Below are positions 52,454 through 64,000 of a DNA stretch of 64,000 nt, piece after piece. Positions within the stretch are counted from its first letter, which is position 1, and each line of letters starts with the position of its first letter. Position numbers and translations under genes: made by a program. The notes below the pieces were generated by a model. The model had not been told where the DNA came from. It worked only from the letters and a program-made list of their open reading frames with translations, and did no database searches. The DNA is taken from NCBI RefSeq assembly GCF_018873765.1, contig NC_057921.1:66143557-66207556 (forward strand). The letters run 5' to 3'. Source of the DNA: Telopea speciosissima (Eukaryota; Streptophyta; Magnoliopsida; Proteales; Proteaceae).

Positions 52454-53703
52454 TAATGAAATGTTATATTTCACTAGGCACGGCGGCAAGGGAGAAATAC
52501 TCCAACTCATGAGCCTTGAGAGCATAACCATGAATCGTCGTCCTTATATGTGTCTACGTCTGGCCAATGAGATCTGTTATTAACTAAAAACAGTCTATAA
52601 TGGTGCAAAGCTTTAAATTGGTCGAGATTGATTAAGCCCAATTAAAATTGATCAACTCTACTAATTGACAACCTTATTTTCTTCTCTCTAATTATGCGAG
52701 CTCCTTGTTGAAACTGTTTTCCATGACGTGATTGGTATCCGAGCATATAAAGAAAGTAAAATTTTCCTCTGAATGCATACCTTGTTTATGGGATCTTAGA
52801 ACACTATTAAAATTGTTATTAACAAAAATTTTAAATTTAAAATCGAATTGAATCTATCAATAAAACTTTAGATTCAGTCCCTCAGATTTAAAACCCAACG
52901 ATTCAGTCCCAGAAATCTTAGAATTACTTCCAAACTATATTCTCGGGTGGGGATTTTAACAATTTATTACCTTCATGCTCTGTGCTAGATCGATGAAAGA
53001 CAAAAGAAAGGGTTAATAATTATCCAATACCTCGCGACATACTATATTAAATAAATAGAAACAGAGCATCCCGACAGCCCAATTGATGTTGATGGGTACG
53101 AGTACAGCCAAAAACATTCACAATTTAATACCTTTTATTAATGTATCGCTTTGATATTTAATTTTCTTTTTCTGTTTATAAGCAAACAGACTTCTATTTA
53201 TTAATAGTAAAGTCTGGATTCACTCAACATCGAAACGATAAAGTCACACAGGGAGGATTCACTGAACTAATACCAAAAAATTACAACTTGCCCCACCTCC
53301 CTCCCTCCTACCGGACACAAACAGGGGTGGGCCCTACTCGGGTAGGGGTAGAGTGGTCGTTTTGTCTCTGTTTGTGTCTGGTAGGAAGGTCTTAGGAGGG
53401 GCAAGACGTTGGAGAGGAGCCGAATGCGTTCACACCTCCTTTTACTTCTATTTGTGTAAACAAACCTAACAACTCCTAATTAAACTATTCAAGATAGATT
53501 TTACCATATTTTTATATGGCCTTAGATGCCATTTATAACAAAAAAAAATCTCAATTCTATATGACTTTTTATATATGTTTAAAGGGATTTTCTTATTGAC
53601 ATCTTTTAAAAATCACAAATTGTTAAGCAGAATTTGCACACTAGCAATTTGGCAATTTTTTTTCTCACATTATTATTATATGAAAGTTGAACATTAGATT
53701 TTT

Positions 53704-55477
53704 GGGAAATTTACAAAAGACCTCCTGAAAATGGATCAAAACTCAGATCACCCCCTGAAATTTAAAAATACTCAGATCACCCCTTCTACACTAACGGTGT
53801 TAGTCTGCTCTTGGTTGTTAGTGTAAAAAGACTATTTTACCCTTATACTAAATCATTAGAATTAAATTTATAATACTGCACTTTCCTTCATCTTCAACCT
53901 AAGATACCCCACCCCTTCCTTGCAACTCCGCTGGCAGCACCGCCACCACCACCGTCGCCGCCGCGTTGCTGCCGCTGCTTCTCTTTACTTAGGGTTTCAA
54001 TAACCCCGCGACTTAGGGTTTCAATAACCCCGGGAAGAGAAACTGAAAAGAAACCTTTAATTGGCTAACCTCATACTTTTTCTTCTTCTTCTGGTGTTCT
54101 ATTTTTTTTCTTCTTTCAACACAGATCTCCTCTTCTTCCTCTCTGCGTTTCTTCTTCTTCTAGGGCTAAAAGACAGGAAAGGTAAAGGGTAGGAGAGTCA
54201 CTGTTCATCTCCACCCCAAGTCGCTTGGTTAGATTTTTTCAGGAATTTGGGTGACAGAGAGAGCAGAGGAGGGAGAGAGACAAATAAGCACTCACCCACT
54301 GACCCACCTCTTCCTTGTACGAGCGCCCTGTCCACTGCATCTTCTCCGACGTCACAAAGAACCTGGGACGAGCCCTAACGTTGGTCTGCAAGTGCAAGCA
54401 CAGTGGCCTCCTTCGCTGCATCGTCACAATCACCAAGCCCTTCAACCTGCGTCGTCCTTGTAATTTTGGCAGAACCCGTTTGATTTTGGAGTTCATTTCT
54501 TCGTTCTTTTTTATTGAACAAATCAAACACCAACATGCATTTGTGCTTGGAAAGATGAACAATAAAGCCTGATTTTTCTACTTTTGTTTTTGTTCTTCAA
54601 GATTCCTTATTATGAGTAATCTGGAATGGGTTTTGTTGGTTCGATTGTTTTTTCACTTTTGGATTCTTTGACTAGTGATTAAATTCATGGCTCTTGTTCC
54701 TATTGCACACTCTGTATGCATCTCATCGTTATGGTGTCCACCAATTTTAAAAATGGTTTTGTGAGTTATTTTTACATTTATCAGAGAAACTAGTGGTAAT
54801 TAGGTTTCAGTTTCAGATGGATTTGAGGGATTTCGTTTCTGCTTCGCCACAGATTTACAATGCACATGGGATGCACAGGGACGGGATAGAGCTGGGTTTG
54901 TTGCGGTGGTGTACAGCGGTGAGATGTTTGGCGGTGGGTGATTTGAGGTGGATGATGGCGGGACTGTGGTGATGTACAGTAGCTGGGGTGAGAGGTTGCA
55001 TGGCAGATCAAAAAACAGCTCTTATGTTGCTGCTGCGAAGAGGGTTTGATTGGTGGCAGCCATGGCGGTGGAAGAGGATCGTCGGCTGCAATGGTGGCAA
55101 TGATGGTGGTGTTGGCGGAAGAAGAAGAAGAAAAGCAAATAGGAAGAAGAGGAAATTCGTTGTCTTTCTTCAGTTCGGCGAACTTCAGTTTTGGAGTTGC
55201 AGGTCATTTAGAAAGAGAGTGAATAACGAAGAAGAAAACATTAGAATTTGGGGGGGTTTTCTCTACAAGGGTAATATTGTAACTTTATGTTGCACAAAGG
55301 TAGTTTAGGATTTTAAAAATTATTTAAATGGCTGACTTCATCGTTTAACGGTGGACCACTAACGGTAGGGTGGATTATGAGTATTGGGCTCTATTCTAGG
55401 GGGTGATCTGAGTATTTCAAATTTCAAGGGATGATCTGAGTTTTGATTCATTTTCAGGGGTGTTTCATAAATTTCCC
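53704..55477. mobile_element. Mutator-like element (1774 bp) with 9-bp duplication TAGATTTTT
   Basis: The ends GGGAAATTTAC and the inverse of ATAAATTTCCC extend into about 90-bp inverted repeats with CTCAGATCACCCC words. TAGATTTTT lies at 53695-53703 and 55478-55486. There is no transposase. The centre (about 53930-55200) is GC-richer than the flanks and contains gene-like sequence, including an armadillo-type fragment listed separately, which is the pattern of a gene-capturing (Pack-MULE) element. Confidence 0.88.
54309..54450 (+). pseudogene. Captured fragment resembling an ARMADILLO-repeat protein N-terminus
   Basis: The plus strand reads SSLYERP, then FSDVTKNLGRALTLVCKCKH, then SGLLRCIVTIT before the similarity stops. 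Plant armadillo-repeat-only (ARO-like) proteins have LYERP, a D-x-x-x-x-L-x-x-AL-x-LV-x-KC helix and a GL-x-x-x-x-TI segment in their N-terminal domain, in this order. There is no start codon of the donor, no armadillo repeat follows, and the frame does not extend like a gene. The match is by my recognition of the family, not by a search. Confidence 0.55.
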
Positions 55478-57514
55478 TAGATTTTTTATAGAAGGAATAA
55501 CAACTTGAATTTTTTTAATGCAAGCCCACGATGAGAGATGTTTTATTCGTCCAAGAGGGGCAAAAAGTTTAATACAACAATGGAATAAATTCATCTAGAA
55601 AAGTCAAATCCCATAACCAATGATGCGGGTAGCACAAGGCCCATTTAACAATACAGTGAGTCTCTAAAGTGTTAAAACAATTTACATGAGAAGAGTGAAA
55701 GACATCTCAACAACTGATTACTTTTGTTCCATCCCTCTCTAAAGGTTGTCATGAATCTTTTACTGTACTTTTGTCCTTGGGGAAAAGTGTGTGTGTGTGG
55801 GATTCGGATCCTGAACTTTCGAGCTGCTCCTACTGTCGTGCATCCCAAACACAGCAAGGCGGTAAAGGCCGCCTTACCTTTGCTCGGGTAGGGGTAGGCC
55901 GGTCTTTTTGCTGCCGTGCTATGTCTGGGATGCACACGGCAATAGGGGCAGCTCGGCAATAGAGGACCCCGACTTGTGTGTGTGTGGGAGGGGGGGGGAG
56001 ATGGAGGGGTCTATATGTCACACCAATGGTAGTCACTTATTCAAATTTCAAAATCAGATCAGTTGAATCAAGCCGACTTGGATCCAAATTGGTTGTGACT
56101 GATCCTATTTCTAGATGTTTTGTTGCGACCAATTCTAGGATTTTTGGGATTGAATCGTTGGATTTTCTGATCTAAGGGGTTGATTCTAGGTTTTTTTGGG
56201 ACTAATTCAACCTCGGATTTCAAGTTTAAAATCTTAGATGATGGTAGTGCTGATAATGATATTATTCGTATGGAACTCACATGGATTAGAAGCAAGAAAG
56301 AGTGTTTCAATGTGGTTCATTATGTGAGAGGGTGCATGTTGTAATCTGCACTCCGTTGTCATGCTTTTCCTTTTCTAGTTCCTTGAAAAAAAAATGAAGA
56401 ATAAGAGAAAATAAAATAAGAAGATTCTAGGGAGGAATCTACATGCCACACTAACGGTGGTGTAGACAAAAGTATCATCCACATGGGCCCATGTGAAAAT
56501 GATAAAAATCCCATGTAAGAGGAAAACAATATCATGGCATTGTGCCAAACTTTTTTTTATGAAAATATAAGAGAGGGTTCCTTGAGCAAGCATCATAAGG
56601 AGTGACAAATAGTTTCATACATGGGGGCGCGGGGGGGGGGGGGAAAGAGGTCATTTCATGTGAAATGGGGGGAAAGAGAGAATCCGGCAATTTATCCATC
56701 CTGGTTGGCTCAAAGAATATTTTCCCTAACCATATAAACAAAAGGATATATAATTGAAGGAAAAATGAACTCTACTTGGTCGTGCCCCTACGCATAGACA
56801 CACGGGGTTGGCAAAATAGCTACCCCACCTAAATGTAAGAGCCACGTGATGAAGCAATGTTCTCTTTCCCTATGTGTGTGTTTGTGCCCCCTATGCCCAG
56901 GCCCAGACACACAAGGTTGGTAAAATAACCACCATACCTCGTGTTGGATGCCTGGCCGCCTGGGCGTGCTCTCCCATTGCCCCCCCCCCCCACTGGTGTA
57001 GGAGCCGCACTACCACTTTCCTATAATTGAATTAAAATATTAAATTGGATAAATGACCAATCTAAACCATTCTTTAGACATCTAATATCAAGAACAGCCA
57101 TATCACCTATCCACGGGGGATAACTAGAAGGGTCATCACTCATAATAGACATTCTATGGACGGGACCGTTCATAAAAGCTTTTGCCTTTTCCTGTTCTTG
57201 TTTTTTAATTTTTAATTTTTACATTTTTTAATTTCAGGCGATGAGGATATGAGTGAAGGTTTTTTTATCGGAGGTCGCGATGGCGGTGGGCTTCGAAGAA
57301 TTCTGAGAGGCTAAGAAGCGAACGGCGCAATCCACAGCAGGAAGAGGATTCGTGTTTTCGTCTACGGAATAGTAATAGAGCGGTTTGAGAGTGGTTTCTT
57401 GGCTGGTTATCCGGCAGTGGTGAGCGGTTTTCTGGTGGTGGTGGTGCGTTCCACGAGTTATCCTTATCACCAGGTAGTATTCCAGTTGATGGTCGCAGTG
57501 AGAAGAGTTTCGCC

Positions 57515-60500
57515 ATGAACGGTAATGGATATAGCAGAATGGAGTCCGAGTATATATGGAGACACCACAGACATGAAACAAGAGAGAACCAGTGTAGTTC
57601 TGCTCTTGTTAAACACATCAAAGCTCCTGTTCATCTCGTAAGATCTCCTTTCTTTCGATCGGTCAATACCTCTCTTTTCTTGAACAAATCTAGGCCGTTC
57701 CCGATATGTTTGCTTTCGTGTTTCTGACGCTTCCGGATGTTCACTGTTGCTGATTTTTCTGAAAGATTTGATTGTAGGTTTTATTTTTTCCGACGTGTTT
57801 TGAATGAAATTTTCGGTGTAGATCTGATTATTTCTGCTCGATCTGTAGTGGATTGTTTTGTTTTAGATGATCGAATACTGAATCCTGCGTATTTTCTGGA
57901 GTGGTACTAATCATTCTGGTGCTGCTTTCATTGTGGTTTTTCTGCTTACACGTCTGTCAAGTTAAAAACTTTAAACTCTATTTAGTCATGTATCCGGATT
58001 TGGTCAGTATCCTGTGGACTGTTCTACCGGTAAAAAATTTGGGTTTCTAACGAAGCTCGGGACGGTTTCGGTTAGGTAGGATGGAAGATTTTGAAAATCT
58101 TTGGATTATTTCTTCCTCTTTTTCTTTGTGGCCTGAGTGTTTGAATTTCTGTTTTTACCCGAGGTTTTCTTGGCTTCGGAATTGTTCCCTTGTAAGCGAG
58201 GTCTGGATTAGATGACTTCTTTTTTTTGATAAACAAGTTATCTTCGTATAGCATATCCCGGAAGGATTTAGTTTTCCGATAGTCCTGATTTCTTGTAGAT
58301 AGGAATTCTGGAAGTTGAAGAATGAGACTTATCAGAATTCAGATGATTTGTTTGATACCCTTTTCTGCTGAATAAGATTAAAACTTCTGTTTTCTTGGCA
58401 TTCCATGCAATTATGCCTTCCCAAATTACTTAATTCCCCCCCCCCCCCCTCCTTCTTTCTATCAGGTATGGTCATTGGTGAGGAGATTCGATCAACCACA
58501 AAAATATAAACCCTTTATCAGTAGGTGCGTTGTGCAGGGGGAACTTGAGATTGGTAGTGTCAGAGAAGTAAATGTTAAGTCTGGGCTCCCAGCCACAACC
58601 AGCACTGAAAGGTTGGAGCTTCTTGACGATAACGAGCATATCCTCAGCATCCGGATTGTCGGTGGGGATCACAGGCTAAGGGTCTGAATTTTTCTCTTAC
58701 TCTTACACTTTTCTCTTCCTTTTACTCTGTTCTTCTTTGCCAATTCATTTTTGCACTCAAATAGGATTTTAAATATGGCTAGTAATGGATTACGATATCA
58801 CAGACGACAACCAAGATGAATTTCGTTGGTGCTTTTAAGCAGAAATATTATTAAATTTACTTGAACCACTATGTTGTTTGCCATGGTTTTGGCATGATTT
58901 TCATGTGCACTGGTTTCCTGGCTTTTCTCACTGAAAATTTATAGGCTCTGTCTACAAAAGACAGGAAGTAAAATTAAATTTAAATTAAATATAAAATTTT
59001 GAAATCATTACCTAATATAATTGTGTAGCTAACTTTCAATCAGTCCAAATTTGATTCTTAATTTTAGCAGTCAAATTCCTTGAATTTGAAAAGGAAAATA
59101 AAGATCAGATCTGAAAAATATAATTACCAAATATAGTATGAGTTTTAAGTAGTTTATGCAATTATTATTAATTTTTTATTTTTTAAAAATCAATTTTACT
59201 TCCCTTCCTTTATTTCCCTTGCAATCTGTGTCGTGTGATGTATTCCAATGGTTTTGAAAGCGTTTCATTGTGTTCTGGTCAGGTTAATTGAGATTTGGTG
59301 AAACATGACTTGTTCTAGAGTAATTTTTGAATTCTTTGGCTGGAAATGAGAATTTGTCTTGAATAGTCGTCCCTTAAGTGAGTAAGTGACTACTGTGAAT
59401 ATCATTTGAGATTTTTCGTTCAGATTCATGACATAATTCAACTGATTGAAGTGACTTTAATCTTCATTAAGTTGTTGAAGTAGAACATTTATCTGTATCT
59501 AAAATGTTTTTTAAAATTGGATGTGATTCACTTTCTGAGTCTCTGAAAAACCAGCCTACTGCCCTATATTCTTCTTATTGGCTTTGACAAGACATTATTT
59601 TCTCGAATCCTATTCATGCGTCTGTATCCGTCGGTTATCGCAGTTCTAAAATTTCTTAACAGAGGAATTTCTTAGACATCTTTTTCTTTGTAATTACCTT
59701 TTATTCTTTTGGTTGAGTCAGGTTGGTTCCTAACAGTGGCATACATGCAGTTTGGAGAAACACCATGTTGGTTCCACCTGGAAGACCTATGGGCCAAAAA
59801 TCTGTTTCTACTGAGTCCAGCATTCAGTTTCAGTCTTTCACATCTCGTCTGGTAGATCATGAAAAATAACATTAGGAGTCCTTGAAATTTTTTCTAGGAC
59901 AGTTTGTCTGATCCGATGTTTGTTCCTGAAGCTTATTCTTCTTCTTCTTTTTTGGTGGGGGTGGAGGTGGGGGCGGGTTTTGTGTGGGTGTCCATTTGCA
60001 ATTTTTGCTACATGTCTGCCACTGTATAGCACAAAAGGAAGCTGCTGCTTTAGCTCAAGTGTTCCTTGAAACAAAGAGCCGTCCAGATGTAACTATGAAT
60101 ACTATATTTTGTTTTGGTTGATTGAACCTCTGACATCATTTCTCATGTGGTCACATGCACAATGACAGGCAGAGGTTCCTGCCAGTACATTGTACTTGGA
60201 TTACTAATAGGACAAGATAGCTTCAGTTGTTTTTCACTCTTCAATTATCTTCCTCTGTCAATCAGCAAAACCAGCCCAATTATCTTTCTAACTGTTTTTT
60301 CTCTTATTTTGCAGAACTACTCATCAATCATAAGCCTTCATCCTGAGATCATTGATGGGAGGCCAGGGACCCTGGTGATTGAATCATTTGTGGTGGACGT
60401 GCCCGATGGAAATACCAAGGATGAAACTTGCTACTTTGTTGAGGCGCTGATCAAGTGCAACCTCAAGTCATTGGCAGATGTCTCGGAGCGGCTGGCGGTG

Positions 60501-60533
60501 CAGGACCGAACCGAACCAATAGACCGAAGCTGA
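57515..60533 (+). CDS. Abscisic acid receptor, PYL8/PYL9-type (RCAR), 185 aa
   Basis: Three exons in one frame, 57515-57637, 58466-58681 and 60315-60533, with GT-AG borders and introns at the places seen in PYL7-10 genes. A START-like/Bet v 1 fold receptor: it binds ABA and then inhibits clade A PP2C phosphatases, releasing SnRK2 kinases. Visible hallmarks are [17 protein letters not shown], the gate loop SGLPA (80-84), the latch HRL (110-112) within IVGGDHRLR, and the C-terminal helix [18 protein letters not shown]. The length fits the family. It resembles PYL8 more than PYL9 in [20 protein letters not shown] and SERLAVQD; the last 8 residues are its own. Acts in cytosol and nucleus as a largely monomeric receptor in this subfamily. 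The minus-strand frames over exon 1 are shadows. Confidence 0.96.
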
Positions 60534-61093
60534 GTAGGTGATGTTGGTCAGGGGGAGATGGGGTGGTGGAGGCTCCGATGGCCATGGATGAAGCTTCGGA
60601 GGCTTTCGGATCTTGGAAGCTTTGGAGACAGACTGGTAACAGCTTTTCTTCCCTCTAGGGGGAGACTTTGCTCCCTCTTCTGCTTTTGTTTGTTCTCGTG
60701 TTTTGTTGTTAAAATGATAATGGAATTTCCTGTCTCTTTAGTACCTCAAGAAGAACATCTCCCGTCATAGAAACTTGATCTATGAATTAGACCAAAAGAG
60801 AAACAAATGCCAAAAAAAAAAAAAAAAAAAAACTAGGTTCTCTTCTGATTTTCCTGAACATTGGCCATGGTGTATTGATCTGTGGTTGTATATATCTCTG
60901 CTGCAAAGAGTTGGTGTTTGTAAATGGATATCTGTGCTGTAGTTGTACTAGTTGCAGAAAGAGATGGAGAGAGTCTCAACGTGTAGGAATACAAAGGCTG
61001 CTTGGTAGATTTATGTATACCGGTATTAGTATGCTATTTACATTACCGTTATTGTTACTACCTGGTGTGGATTAGTAGTTATTAGGCTTTGGA

Positions 61094-61099
61094 AATAAA
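61094..61099 (+). terminator. Candidate polyadenylation signal of the ABA receptor gene
   Basis: AATAAA about 560 bases after the stop codon, following a T-rich region. Plant signals are loose, so earlier sites are possible. Confidence 0.35.
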
Positions 61100-61683
61100 G
61101 GCATATGAAATGCTTCCAAAAATAATTAATGGCCTTGTTCGCTGGGAAGGCCATGTTCACTTGCTTCTTTTCTTTTCCTGTTTCTAATACAAATTTACAC
61201 GACAGCATTACAAACTGGGATGCTAAATTCTTAGTTTCTAACAAGTTATCTACACTCCAAGACCTTTTGTCCATATTTCATGGTAGATAGTGTCTGTAAT
61301 TTCTTTGGCATCAGTGAGAGAGACTGTAAGAAGCATCAACATTGCGGTTGTGTTTGGCCGCCCTCATGGCTTTTTTGCTTACTTTTAAAGTTGTTCCGAG
61401 GTAGCCTCCTGTTGTTGTTTTGTTCCTGAATCTCCAAGTACAATACACATTATAATTGCTCCAAAATGTATATTATTGCCCCGTGGGCTTGTCAAAACCT
61501 GTTCTTTTTGTTTGTTTGCTTTTTTAATGAAATTAACAAAACCAGTTCTTATGATATTCATTTTAAACTGTTTAATTGAGCAGCCAGCGACCCCCAGTGA
61601 TAAAGTTAAAGGCAAGGGAAGCCAAGATCAAAAGTTTTGAAATCATGATTGTTTGTTTGGGTCCTTTTAGGCGTCACAATGCC

Positions 61684-61876
61684 TATTTGCCACTTTGCAA
61701 TATATGGTTTAGTGGTGAATAGTCCATGTGATAGAAGACTCACGTACATGTCAGTGGCATTTTTTTAATTGAAGCTATGTTCTCTATTCATTTTAAGTTG
61801 AAACTGTACCAATGAGATGTTTATGTGGTCTTCTATCATATGTACCAACTCATGTACGGTCATGTAGCAGATAGTA
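61684..61876. repeat. Dispersed repeat, second copy
   Basis: Shares TATTTGCCACTT, GCAATATA, ATAGTCCATGTGATA and TGTACCAATGAGATG with 52235-52453, in the same order and strand. The copy is shorter by about 25 bp. Confidence 0.6.
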
Positions 61877-61884
61877 AAGTGATA

Positions 61885-62120
61885 CGGCCTGGGGTTGAGT
61901 GGTCATTGTGTTGCGTTCAACTCATACTGCCTTGTGGATTCATTCCGATCCAATGACTGGTAGACGAGCTCAATTCAAAAATCAAAATTGAAAATTGTCG
62001 TTTAAAATAAAAAATATTAAAAATTCTGAGGAGTTCGTCTAACAACCATTGGATTGGCATGGAATCCATGTGGCGGCTTGTGAGTTGAGCATAGTACGAT
62101 AGTCGCTCAACCCCAGGTCG
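61885..62120. mobile_element. 236-bp MITE
   Basis: The left arm CGGCCTGGGGTTGAG and the inverted right arm CGACCTGGGGTTGAG begin an imperfect inverted repeat of about 90 bp (CAACTCA, TGGATTC, CCAATGA/CCAATGG, AGACGA shared). The centre is AT-rich. The flanks show no clear duplication. It immediately follows the previous repeat. Confidence 0.75.
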
Positions 62121-64000
62121 CAAACGAGCTCAATCCATGATTCAGAGGCATTATTTCAAAAAACACATTGGTTTGGTTGTTTGGCAATTAAAAAATTGGC
62201 AAATCATCATTTATAGTTTTCCATTTTTCAAAGTAATTTGTCATTATCTCGAAAATTTGTATCTTAGATGGTAAGATAACCAATTACTTTGGATTTTAAA
62301 TCTCTATTTTTTATTTTTCCCATTCTGTGGTAAACTTAAATCACAGACCCAGCATACAACATTTTCTCGTTGAATGTTATTTTTGAGAAGCCTTCAATTG
62401 AGGGTATCCATGTATATTCCCAGATCCTAATGGAACCCCATCTCCTATTTCTCTTGCATATTAATGTTTTTCAATGTGATAAATACCTTTCCAATCAAGG
62501 TTATAGGTATTGGTACCGGTGGCTGTAATGCCGGTACCAATTCCAATATGATACAGATCAGGCCATATTGGCCAGTATTTGGTGAAAATTAAAAAATAAT
62601 TTATTTTTTGGCCGATACTCGAGATCCGTATCGGTATCGGGTACCTTTGATACCAATAGTCCAATACCTTGATCCATGTTTCTAAAAATTAGCCAGAGCT
62701 CTCCAGACATGTTTTATTAAACAAAGCAGTGTTCTAGAAGAACCTAAAGTTGCTAATCAATCGCATTCGTATCCTTAGCGGCCAAATCCTTCTCACAGGA
62801 GTGGCACTTCCACTCTATTCTTGAATTCACGCTCACTTTAAGAGCACACGTTCAATCTTCTATTTCGAATGTTTGAAAGCATGCTCTAAAGGAACCCCAT
62901 TATGGATTGGGACTGTGCTTGGAGTGAAATGATTTGATTTATTTTAGCTTAGAGCCAATGATACACTTGCACATCCATGTGCACAAATAGACACGCTGTG
63001 AGGCCGCTCCCAACTTTAGATTACATCTAATTGACACTTTCAGTCGCGTAATCTCTCTGTATCTCTGTTTTGGGCATTTGGATTATATCATATATCGGAA
63101 TCTATCAAAATCAAAACCCAATGATAACAGCAACTTCACAAAATACATGCCCAACCACAAGTGGCCCGTGATCCTTGATGGAAATTACCCGTCGTTTCTG
63201 CTGTCTTTTATTTCTGTTGAGATCTGAGGAACATTCCTGCACCATGTTCTCCCCTGGAAATGAATTGGTTGACCTCAACAGATACTCAGGAGATGATCTG
63301 CTACGATGGAATCAAGTGGCTCAATTGTTTTGACAGACTCACCTTTCGGAATACTGGAAACTGCCATGAAGGTGGGATTTAAAAATCTGGATAAGATCTG
63401 CAGATCCTGATTCTGGCTGATCCCATTCCAAAATATAGGATTTGGCTGCTAGGGGAACTTTGGGTCGATTAGGACTGCTTCCCCACTGATCCCGACCCAG
63501 ATCGGATTGAAATCAGCTGGGACCAATCTGGATCCTGATTCCAGGTTTTCAAACCATGCATCGAAGTGGATCTTAACCCATGAAAAGCAGCGCCTAAAAC
63601 GCCATTATATTCTATTAGTAACCAAATTTTACACAGGGTTATAAACCATATGACAAATACATTAACACTGACATAAAAGAGATATCAGAGGGGACCCAAA
63701 GACCCACTAGAAAAAGCAAAGGAGGAGAGATAGTGGTACAGTAGAGGAGCTAGCAATTGGAAGTTCTAAAGAGAGAATGCATGCAAGGAGCATAGAAGAT
63801 GGAATTTCAGAGTCAATCACCTAGGAATACCCTGGAAACTCAACTGGATAGGTGTTGCTAAAAGTTCCTTGGACCATTAGTCTGGTCCATGGTATTGCTC
63901 AGGTCCATCGAGTGTACAAAAGGTTCAATTCAGGAACAGTGCACCCAGGAAGTAAAGTCTACATGATCAAACTGGCATCAGGACCGCATGAAAATCTCCT

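Larger units (their letters stand above)
38287..57514. other. Gene-poor repeat-rich spacer
   Basis: I found no functional gene in these 19 kb. It is AT-rich with poly-A/T tracts (43683-43709, 45724-45748, 45927-45948), the elements listed separately, and dispersed degenerate repeats with GATCGG/ATCGGTATTGG words (40920-41030, 44040-44400, 50820-51400). The last 200-300 bases before 57515 should hold the promoter and leader of the ABA receptor gene, but no clear TATA box is visible. Confidence 0.6.
60534..64000. other. 3' UTR and spacer to the window edge
   Basis: Bases to about 61115 are the probable 3' UTR of the ABA receptor. Beyond it I see two inverted-repeat elements (61684-61876, 61885-62120), degenerate ATCGGTATCGG-type sequence at 62500-62680 and 63370-63560, and no gene that I can support in 62690-64000. 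Confidence 0.6.

Noticed and set aside
57234..57621. Two overlapping minus-strand frames of 115-118 codons
   Set aside because: They run antisense over the leader and exon 1 of the ABA receptor gene, whose coding assignment is certain.

Overview
The window is nuclear DNA of a flowering plant. The evidence is four intron-rich genes with GT-AG splicing, plant-only families (a PYL/RCAR abscisic acid receptor, a plastid lipase of the PLIP type, a plant DEAD-box helicase of the RH25/26/31/48 type), an Au-like SINE, and long AT-rich spacers full of short inverted-repeat transposons. The gene structures and repeats fit a non-grass angiosperm, probably a eudicot; I cannot fix the species from sequence alone.

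Layout. (1) 1-5273, minus strand: 5' part of a DEAD-box RNA helicase gene with an organelle-type leader; the last exons lie beyond base 1. (2) 5274-9927: spacer holding a 1.67-kb Mutator-like element with a perfect 9-bp target-site duplication, ending about 190 bp upstream of the helicase TATA box, plus several hairpin MITEs. (3) 9928-24923, minus: a nine-exon gene for a 1413-residue nucleotidyltransferase/PAP-OAS1-type protein with a very long disordered tail; its introns hold a LINE RNase H remnant, an Au-like SINE and an unidentified decayed coding element. (4) 24924-32458: leader region, then a putative 3.3-kb TTA-flanked inverted-repeat element (26452-29746) containing a tRNA-like sequence with an abnormal anticodon arm, a broken B-box zinc-finger gene fragment and a long GA microsatellite. 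(5) 32459-36566, minus: five-exon plastid lipase gene (687 residues), with a candidate distal promoter (TATA plus G-box) near 38.24 kb. (6) 38.3-57.5 kb: gene-poor, with many short transposons, three of them with clear 9-bp duplications, and a 1.77-kb Mutator-like element (53704-55477) that appears to carry an armadillo-repeat gene fragment. (7) 57515-60533, plus: three-exon ABA receptor of the PYL8/PYL9 type (185 residues). (8) 60534-64000: 3' UTR, MITEs and nothing else recognisable.

The four genes do not form a pathway cluster. The lipase and the ABA receptor are both tied to ABA biology in the literature, but their proximity here is probably chance. I found no clearly novel system. The items most worth checking are the two transposons carrying gene fragments, the aberrant tRNA-like locus, and the dense set of small elements sharing 9-bp duplications.
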